Below, piece by piece: positions 58,293 to 64,000 of a stretch of DNA of 64,000 bases. The notes below the pieces were generated by a model. That model had not been told where the DNA came from and did not search any database. It saw only the letters and a program-made list of their open reading frames with translations. How positions within the stretch are numbered: position 1 is the first letter of the stretch; each line of letters opens with the position of its first letter. Source of the DNA: Stenotrophomonas acidaminiphila (GTDB taxonomy: Bacteria > Pseudomonadota > Gammaproteobacteria > Xanthomonadales > Xanthomonadaceae); NCBI GenBank assembly GCA_002951995.1, contig CP019797.1, positions 476,001-540,000 of the forward strand. The letters are read 5' to 3'. A program made the position numbers and the translations under genes.

Positions 58293-60064
58293 GCCTCGAT
58301 CCTCACTTCGCGCATCATGCCCGCTTCCATGTGGTACAGCAGGTGGCAGTGGAACGCCCAGCGCCCCAGCGCATCGGCGCGCACGCGGTAGCTGCGGCGG
58401 GTGCCGGGCGGCATGTCCACGGTGTGCTTGCGCACCTGGAACTGGCCGTTGGCATCCTCCAGGTCGCTCCACACGCCATGCAGGTGGATGGGGTGGGTCA
58501 TCATCGTGTCGTTGACCAATACGATGCGCATGCGCTCGCCGTAGTTCAGCCGCAGCGGCTCGGCACCGGCGAACGGGACGCCGTCGAAGTTCCAGGCGAA
58601 CTTCTCCATGTGCCCGGTCAGGTGCAGCTCGATCTCGCGGCCGGGTTCGCGCCCGTCCGGGTCCTCGAACAGCGAGTGCAGGTCGGCATAGGCGAGCACC
58701 CTGCGGCCGTTGTCGCGCAGGCCGATGCCGGGGTCGTCCAGCCGCGGCGAACTGGCCGCGCTCTGCATGTCCACCAGCGGATTGCCGCGCTCGCCGGGTG
58801 GATGCTTCGGCGCGCTGCCACCGCCACTGCCGTGTCCGCCGTGGGCGCCATGCGCTGCCTGTCCGGCAGGCGCTCCGTGCGCCATCGGCATGTCACCGTG
58901 TCCGCCGCCGTGGTCGTGGGCCATGTCGGCCATGGTCAGCAAGGGCCGCGGGTCCAGCGCCGGCACCGGCGCCTGCAGGCCGTGGCGCACCGCCAGGGTG
59001 CCGCAGGCATGGCCGGTGCGGCCCATGTCCTGGGCGAAGATGGTGAACGCGTCCTGGCCGCTGGGCTCGACGATCACGTCGAACGTCTCGGCCACCGCGA
59101 TGCGGAACTCGTCCACGCTCACCGGGTGGATGTACTGGCCATCGGCCGCCACCACGGTCATCTTCAGCCCCGGGATGCGCACGTCGAAGTAGGTCATCGC
59201 CGAGCCGTTGATGAAACGCAGCAGTACTTTCTCGCCGCTGCGGAACAGCCCGGTCCAGTTGCCGGCCGGCGCGGTCCCGTTCATCAGGTAGGTATAGGTG
59301 TGGGCGTTGATGTCGGACAGGTCCGACGGCGTCATCCGCATCCGCCCCCACATGCCACGGTCGGCGAGGGTGGCGCGCAGGCCGTCGCGGCGGGCATCGC
59401 GCATGAAATCACCCACCGTGCGCTGGTAGGTGTTGTCGTGCATCGGCATCTTCTTCATCCGCCGGTACAGCGCGGCCGGGTCCAGGTCGGTCCAGTCCGA
59501 CAGCAGCACCACGTGCTCGCGGTCGACGCGGTACGGCGGCGGCTCCAGCGGATCGATCACCAGCGCGCCGTACAGGCCCGCCTGTTCCTGGAACAGCGAA
59601 TGGCTGTGGTACCAATAGGTGCCGGACTGGCGCAGCTGGAAGCGGTACTGGAAGGCCTCGCCGGGGGCGATGCCGTCGAAGCTCAGCCCCGGCACGCCGT
59701 CCATGTTGGACGGCAGCAGGATGCCGTGCCAGTGGATCGAGGTCATCTCGTCGGCGAGCGTGTTGGCCACGCGGATGCTGACCGTATCGCCCTCGCGCCA
59801 GCGCAGGATCGGCGCCGGCAGCGAGCCGTTGACGGTGACCGCGCTGCGCGCGCGGCCGGTGAAATCGACCGTCGAGCGGCCGATGGCCAGGCTCAGGTCG
59901 GTGCCGCGCAGCTCGCTGGCGGCCATCGCCCGCGGGACGGCGGCGAAGGCGTCGGATGCGCGCCACAGGCCGCTGCCGGCGACGACGCCGCCCAGGGCCA
60001 GGCCCTGCACGAAGCGGCGCCGCGACAGCACCGAGCGCGGGTCGGAAAGGAAATCGTTTTTCAT
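58289..60064 (-). CDS. copA: periplasmic multicopper oxidase CopA
   Basis: 591 residues. A Tat signal (SRRRFVQGLALGG at about 14-26) sends the folded enzyme to the periplasm. Copper ligand motifs are in order: HWHG (111-114), YWYHSHS, then near the C-terminus HPIHLHG and FHCHLLYHMEAGM, giving the type 1 and trinuclear sites. A Met/His-rich insert (MADMAHDHGGGHGDMPMAHG) probably binds extra Cu(I). It oxidises Cu(I) and sequesters copper. Length matches the PcoA/CopA type. Expected to be copper-induced through CopL and the promoter before copL. Confidence 0.95.
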   Translation of the reverse strand: MKNDFLSDPRSVLSRRRFVQGLALGGVVAGSGLWRASDAFAAVPRAMAASELRGTDLSLAIGRSTVDFTGRARSAVTVNGSLPAPILRWREGDTVSIRVANTLADEMTSIHWHGILLPSNMDGVPGLSFDGIAPGEAFQYRFQLRQSGTYWYHSHSLFQEQAGLYGALVIDPLEPPPYRVDREHVVLLSDWTDLDPAALYRRMKKMPMHDNTYQRTVGDFMRDARRDGLRATLADRGMWGRMRMTPSDLSDINAHTYTYLMNGTAPAGNWTGLFRSGEKVLLRFINGSAMTYFDVRIPGLKMTVVAADGQYIHPVSVDEFRIAVAETFDVIVEPSGQDAFTIFAQDMGRTGHACGTLAVRHGLQAPVPALDPRPLLTMADMAHDHGGGHGDMPMAHGAPAGQAAHGAHGGHGSGGGSAPKHPPGERGNPLVDMQSAASSPRLDDPGIGLRDNGRRVLAYADLHSLFEDPDGREPGREIELHLTGHMEKFAWNFDGVPFAGAEPLRLNYGERMRIVLVNDTMMTHPIHLHGVWSDLEDANGQFQVRKHTVDMPPGTRRSYRVRADALGRWAFHCHLLYHMEAGMMREVRIEA

Positions 60065-60079
60065 GGGAACTCCATCGGT

Positions 60080-60101
60080 CGCCCGCCGGCGAAGGCGGGC
60101 G
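60080..60101 (-). other. hairpin between copL and copA
   Basis: Eight-base perfect stem (60080-60087 with 60094-60101), loop GGCGAA, just before copA in a 161-base gap. It may act in post-transcriptional control of copAB. The rest of the gap shows nothing recognisable. Confidence 0.4.
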
Positions 60102-60225
60102 GCAACTGCGGATCTGTCGGGGGGGCGCGGAAGGCGGCGACCGACGTCACCCACGCTACGCGCTGCGTGCCCCGGGGGGGGATGGCCGTCACGCGCGAAT
60201 GGCCCGCGCGGCGGCAACAGCCGGA

Positions 60226-60600
60226 TCAGGCGATGGGCGGCCGGTGCAGCTGGCGCGGACGTACGTCGTAACGCCCTGGCGTGGGCGCGCCGGGCTCGGT
60301 CGCGCGGGCGATGGCACTGGCCGGCGACGCCAGTGGCGTGGGCAGCATGTTGCAGTGCTGGGTGCAGTCGCACTGCTTGCCGTCGTCGCAGGGCGACGCG
60401 GGAGCCGGGGGCGGCTTGGACGCATCGTGCAGGCCGCCGCCGTCATGGCAGCAGCCGTGACCCATTTCCATGTCCGTGGACATGGCCGCGACCGGCGCGG
60501 TGGCGGCCGGCATCGCCATCGCCGTGGCCGACCACACCGACCCGATCGCACCGGCGATCAGGGACAGGCACAGCAGCAGGGGCAGCAGGATGCGCGGCAC
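60226..60600 (-). CDS. copL: CopL family metal-binding regulatory protein
   Basis: 124 residues from a GTG start, the only possible one because a TAA lies four codons upstream. A hydrophobic N-terminus (RILLPLLLCLSLIAGAIG) is followed by Met/His/Cys-rich sequence: MSTDMEMGHGCCHDGG and CDDGKQCDCTQHCNMLP. This is the pattern of CopL in Xanthomonas, where it precedes copAB and is needed for copper-inducible expression. How it acts is not settled. First gene of the leftward copper operon. Confidence 0.88.
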   Translation of the reverse strand: MPRILLPLLLCLSLIAGAIGSVWSATAMAMPAATAPVAAMSTDMEMGHGCCHDGGGLHDASKPPPAPASPCDDGKQCDCTQHCNMLPTPLASPASAIARATEPGAPTPGRYDVRPRQLHRPPIA

Positions 60601-60682
60601 GCGGCGTCGTTAGGGAAACCTGCGCGCACCATACCACCGTGCGGCGCGCGCTGCTGCCGGCGGCGGCAGTTGCCGTCCGCAG

Positions 60683-60688
60683 TAGAAT
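60683..60688 (+). promoter_or_regulatory. -10 box of the cysteine-synthase-like gene
   Basis: TAGAAT, 31 bases before the ATG at 60720. The 119-base divergent region must also hold the copper-inducible copL promoter, which I cannot pinpoint. Confidence 0.45.
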
Positions 60689-60719
60689 CGGCTTCAGCTT
60701 TCATTAGAGTGTGTGATCC

Positions 60720-61841
60720 ATGTCCCAGCGCGCCTGGGTGGCGGCGGCCATCCGCAAGATCGAAGCCGATTTCAACCGCTCGGCCGATACCCACCTGATC
60801 CCGGTGGACCTGCCCGGTTTCCCCGGCATCGACGTCTACCTGAAGGACGAATCCAGCCACCCGACCGGCAGCCTCAAGCACCGGCTGGCGCGCTCGCTGT
60901 TCCTGTACGCGCTGGCCAATGGCTGGCTGCGCGAGGGCTGCCCGGTGATCGAGGCGTCCAGCGGCTCGACCGCGGTGTCCGAGGCCTACTTCGCGCGCCT
61001 GCTGGGGCTGCCGTTCATCGCCGTGATCCCGGCCAGCACTTCGCCGGAGAAGATCGCCGCCATCGAGTTCCAGGGCGGGCGCTGCCACCTGGTGCAGCGC
61101 GCCTGCGACCTCAACTGCGAATCTGAACGGCTGGCACGCGAAACCGGCGGCCATTTCATGGACCAGTTCACCTATGCCGAGCGCGCCACCGACTGGCGCG
61201 CCAACAACAACATCGCCGAATCGATCTTCAAGCAGATGGCCGAGGAGCCGCATCCGGTACCGGAATGGATCGTCTGCAGTCCGGGCACCGGCGGCACCGC
61301 GGCCACGCTGGGGCGCTATGTCAGCTACCGCCGCCACGACACCCTGATCATGTGCGCGGACCCGGAGGTATCGGTGTTCTATGACGGCTACTGCGCCGCG
61401 CTGGCAGGGGCTGACTGGCGTGACCTGACCTGCGAAGGCGGCTCGCGTGTGGAGGGCATCGGCCGCCCGCGCGTGGAGCGCAGTTTCATCCCTACCTGTG
61501 TCGACGCCATGGTCAAGGTGCCCGATGCCCTGAGCCTGGCCGCCATGCGCCACGTCAGCGCCACCCTCGGGCGCCGCGTCGGCGGTTCCACCGGCACCAA
61601 TTTCATCGGCGTGCTGCAGGCCGCGCAGCTGATGCGCGATGCCGGCCGTGACGGGTCCATCGTCAGCATCCTCTGCGATGCCGGCGAGCGCTATGCGCAC
61701 AGCTATTACGACCCCGCCTGGTACGACCACCAGGGGATCGACGTGGCCGCCGCCGACGCCGCCGTCGCCGCGGCGGTGAACGGGCAGGGGCTGCCGGCGC
61801 TGCCTTGTGCGTGGCTCGAGCCGTCGCCATATCGGAGCTGA
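60720..61841 (+). CDS. PLP-dependent cysteine synthase/cystathionine beta-synthase family enzyme
   Basis: 373 residues, [20 protein letters not shown]. Fold-type II PLP enzyme: the Schiff-base lysine is Lys53 in [11 protein letters not shown], the substrate loop is [15 protein letters not shown], and the phosphate-binding loop is [15 protein letters not shown]. The C-terminal [19 protein letters not shown] is typical. It differs from CysK/CysM in its N-terminal extension and resembles the subgroup that includes L-cysteine desulfhydrases, so synthesis or breakdown of cysteine are both possible. Divergent from the copper operon. Oligopeptidase A follows after 35 bases. Confidence 0.85.
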   Translation: MSQRAWVAAAIRKIEADFNRSADTHLIPVDLPGFPGIDVYLKDESSHPTGSLKHRLARSLFLYALANGWLREGCPVIEASSGSTAVSEAYFARLLGLPFIAVIPASTSPEKIAAIEFQGGRCHLVQRACDLNCESERLARETGGHFMDQFTYAERATDWRANNNIAESIFKQMAEEPHPVPEWIVCSPGTGGTAATLGRYVSYRRHDTLIMCADPEVSVFYDGYCAALAGADWRDLTCEGGSRVEGIGRPRVERSFIPTCVDAMVKVPDALSLAAMRHVSATLGRRVGGSTGTNFIGVLQAAQLMRDAGRDGSIVSILCDAGERYAHSYYDPAWYDHQGIDVAAADAAVAAAVNGQGLPALPCAWLEPSPYRS

Positions 61842-61876
61842 TACCGGCCACGCCGGACCCGTTTCCAGGACTGCCC

Positions 61877-63904
61877 ATGATTGCCAACCCCCTGCTCGAC
61901 TTCTCCGGCCTGCCGCGATTCGACGAGATCCGCCCGGAGCACGTCACTCCAGCCATCGATGTCCTGCTGGCTGAAGCCGAAGCCGCGGTGAAGGCCGCCG
62001 AAACCGTCGCGCCGGTGAGCTGGGAGGCCTTCGTGACGCCGTTGGACGACGCCACCGAGCGGCTGTATCGCGCCTGGGGCCAGGTCGCCCACCTGCAGGC
62101 CGTGGCCGACACCCCGGAGCTGCGCGAGGCCTACAACGCCAACCTGCCCCGGATCAGCCGTTTCGGCAGCGCAATGGCGCAGAATCCGGCGTTGTACGCG
62201 CAGTACAAGGCATTGGCGGCGTCGCCGGAGGCCGCGGCGTTCGACCCGGCCCGGCGCAAGGTGCTGGACAATGCCCTGCGTGATTTCCGCCTGGGTGGCG
62301 CCGAGCTCGACGAGGCCGGCAAGGCGCGCTTCGCCCAGATCCAGCAGGAACTGTCGGCGCTGTCGGCGAAGTTCTCGCAGAACGTGCTCGACGCCACCGA
62401 CGCATTCGCCCTGTATGTCGAGGACGAGGCCGAACTGTCCGGCCTGCCGGCCGATGTGCGTGCCAGCACCCGTGCTGCCGCCGCCCGGGAAGGGCGCGAA
62501 GGCTGGAAGCTGACCCTGCACATGCCCTGTTACCTGCCGGTGCAGACCTATGCAGACAACCGCGCGTTGCGCGAGGCGCTCTACCGCGCCCATGCGGTGC
62601 GCGCGTCCGAATTCGGCGACGCCGCGCTCGACAATGGCGGCAACATCGACCGCATCCTCGCGCTGCGCACCGAACTGGCCGCACTGTTGGGGTTCGACAA
62701 TTACGCCGCGTATTCCATCGCCACCAAGATGGCGACGGGCCCGGCGCAGGTGCTGGACTTCCTGCGTGACCTGGCCGCGCGCGCACGGCCGCATGCGCAG
62801 CGCGATCGCGCCGAACTGGAAGCCTTCGCCCGCGATGAACTGGGGTTGGGCGAGCTGCAGGCGTGGGACCTGGCCTATGCCAGCGAGAAGCTCAAGCAGG
62901 CGCGCTACAGCTATTCCGAGCAGGAGGTGAAGCAGTATTTCACCGAACCGCGGGTGCTCGCCGGCCTGTTCGCGGTCATCAAGCGCCTGTACGGCCTGGA
63001 GGTCCAGCTGGACCGGGCGCCGGTCTGGCATGAGGATGTGCGCTTCTACCGCCTGGTCGACGCCGACGGCGCGCTGGTCGGCCAGTTCTACATGGACCTG
63101 TATGCCCGCGAAGGCAAGCGCGGCGGCGCGTGGATGGACGACTGCCGCAACCGCCGCGTCACCGCGGCCGGCGTGCAGACCCCGCTGGTCTATCTGGTCT
63201 GCAACTTCGGGCGTGGCAGCGATGGCAACCCGGCCACCTTCAGCCATGACGAGGTGACTACCGTGTTCCACGAGATGGGGCATGGCCTGCACCAGCTGCT
63301 CACCCGCATTGGCGAGCTGGCCGTGGCCGGCATCAATGGCGTGGAATGGGATGCGGTCGAACTGCCCAGCCAGTTCATGGAGAACTTCTGCTGGGAATGG
63401 GAGCAGGTGCAGGCGATGACCGCGCACGTCGACAGCGGTGCGCCGCTGCCGCGCGCGCTGTTCGAACGCATGCTGGCCGCCAGGAACTACCAGAGCGGCA
63501 TGTTCACCGTGCGCCAGCTGGAGTTCGGGCTGTTCGACATGCTGCTGCACAGCCAGTACCAGCCTTCCCAGGAAAACGTACTGCAGCTGTTGGGGCGCGT
63601 ACGCGGCGAGGTCGCAGTCAACGTCCCGCCGGAGTGGAACCGTTTCCCGCACCAGTTCAGCCACATTTTCGCGGGCGGCTATGCGGCCGGCTACTACAGC
63701 TACAAATGGGCCGAGGTGCTCAGCGCCGATGCCTACGCCGCGTTCGAGGAAGCGCCCGACCAGGTCGCCGCCACTGGCGCGCGCTTCCGCGACGAAGTGC
63801 TGTCGCGCGGCGGCAGCCGCAGTGCGGCCGAGAACTTCCTCGCGTTCCGCGGGCGCGAACCGCGGATCGATGCCCTGCTGCGGCACAGCGGCATGGCCGC
63901 TTGA
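61877..63904 (+). CDS. prlC: oligopeptidase A, M3 family zinc metallopeptidase
   Basis: 675 residues, MIANPLLDFSGLPRFDEIRP, the standard length. The zinc site is HEMGH (His465 and His469) plus Glu495 in VELPSQFMENFCWEW, the M3 signature. C-terminal motifs include FSHIFAGGYAAGYYSYKWAE and LSRGGSRSAAENFLAFRGRE. It degrades short peptides, including cleaved signal peptides, in the cytosol. An upstream in-frame extension overlaps the preceding gene and is not conserved. Confidence 0.95.
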   Translation: MIANPLLDFSGLPRFDEIRPEHVTPAIDVLLAEAEAAVKAAETVAPVSWEAFVTPLDDATERLYRAWGQVAHLQAVADTPELREAYNANLPRISRFGSAMAQNPALYAQYKALAASPEAAAFDPARRKVLDNALRDFRLGGAELDEAGKARFAQIQQELSALSAKFSQNVLDATDAFALYVEDEAELSGLPADVRASTRAAAAREGREGWKLTLHMPCYLPVQTYADNRALREALYRAHAVRASEFGDAALDNGGNIDRILALRTELAALLGFDNYAAYSIATKMATGPAQVLDFLRDLAARARPHAQRDRAELEAFARDELGLGELQAWDLAYASEKLKQARYSYSEQEVKQYFTEPRVLAGLFAVIKRLYGLEVQLDRAPVWHEDVRFYRLVDADGALVGQFYMDLYAREGKRGGAWMDDCRNRRVTAAGVQTPLVYLVCNFGRGSDGNPATFSHDEVTTVFHEMGHGLHQLLTRIGELAVAGINGVEWDAVELPSQFMENFCWEWEQVQAMTAHVDSGAPLPRALFERMLAARNYQSGMFTVRQLEFGLFDMLLHSQYQPSQENVLQLLGRVRGEVAVNVPPEWNRFPHQFSHIFAGGYAAGYYSYKWAEVLSADAYAAFEEAPDQVAATGARFRDEVLSRGGSRSAAENFLAFRGREPRIDALLRHSGMAA

Positions 63905-63991
63905 CGACCAGGGGTATCGCCCCGGCGGGATTCAGCCGCGGTGATGCCTGGCCGCGGTATTGATGGACGCTCTTCTCCGCAGGGACCGGCC

Positions 63992-64000
63992 ATGCCCCGT
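63992..64000 (+). CDS. possible start of a further gene, cut by the window edge
   Basis: ATG at 63992 preceded at five bases by AGGGAC. Only three codons are visible, so nothing can be said of the product. Confidence 0.25.

Noticed and set aside
60468..60485. Palindrome containing TGTCCGTGGACA, similar to the exporter enhancer sites
   Set aside because: It is inside the copL coding sequence and results from the Met-Ser-Thr-Asp-Met codons; the centre differs from TGTCCGCGGACA.

Overview
The window is GC-rich chromosomal DNA from a gammaproteobacterium. The gene content points to the Xanthomonadaceae, most likely Stenotrophomonas or a close relative such as Pseudoxanthomonas or Xanthomonas. 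The reasons are the copL-copA-copB copper cluster, lipoyl-domain-bearing dihydrolipoyl dehydrogenase, the atp operon followed by glmU and glmS, TAGAAT-type -10 boxes, and short GTAG-headed palindromes like the REP elements of Stenotrophomonas. The genus is an inference; no rRNA gene is present.

Layout. 1-12.1 kb holds housekeeping genes: a DUF1415 protein (cut by the window edge), the c-di-GMP-binding protein YajQ, a serine hydrolase, a DMT exporter, the metNIQ methionine importer, a YiiX-like hydrolase, an OmpW-like porin, a hypoxanthine-DNA glycosylase, and the pyruvate dehydrogenase E2 and E3 genes. The E3 carries two lipoyl domains. 12.1-13.7 kb has a frameshifted DUF6624 gene and an outer-membrane barrel protein. 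14.1-21.3 kb is the complete ATP synthase operon atpIBEFHAGDC, with REP-like hairpins in two intercistronic gaps. 21.4-23.4 kb holds a GtrA-like protein and glmU.

23.7-39.7 kb is one long leftward operon between glmU and glmS. In transcription order it encodes a membrane-fusion protein, one LolD/MacB-type ATPase, eight FtsX/MacB-type permeases in four long-short pairs, a small exported NTF2-like protein inserted before the last pair, an NtrC-type response regulator and an NtrY-like histidine kinase. In front of it lie a convincing sigma-54 promoter and TGTCCGC palindromes suitable as enhancer sites. The locus therefore looks like a self-regulated multi-permease ABC export or envelope-stress system, and it is the most interesting part of the window.

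39.9-50.1 kb holds glmS, a chromate transporter, a membrane-bound winged-helix/TolB-propeller regulator, a small exported DUF6491-like protein, and an AraC regulator followed by a TonB-dependent receptor. The region before the AraC gene has the same TGTCCGC half-sites and a weaker sigma-54-like element, hinting at a link to the exporter operon. 50.2-55.7 kb is a translationally coupled three-gene SMC-like cassette (jetA/mksF, jetB/mksE, jetC/mksB) with no jetD/mksG nuclease gene beside it. 55.8-64 kb has glyoxalase I, a leftward copper-resistance operon (copL, copA, copB and a DUF411 lipoprotein), a cysteine-synthase-like PLP enzyme and oligopeptidase A.

No tRNA, rRNA, CRISPR array, insertion sequence or prophage was recognised. 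Almost all long alternative ORFs are high-GC shadows of the genes listed here.
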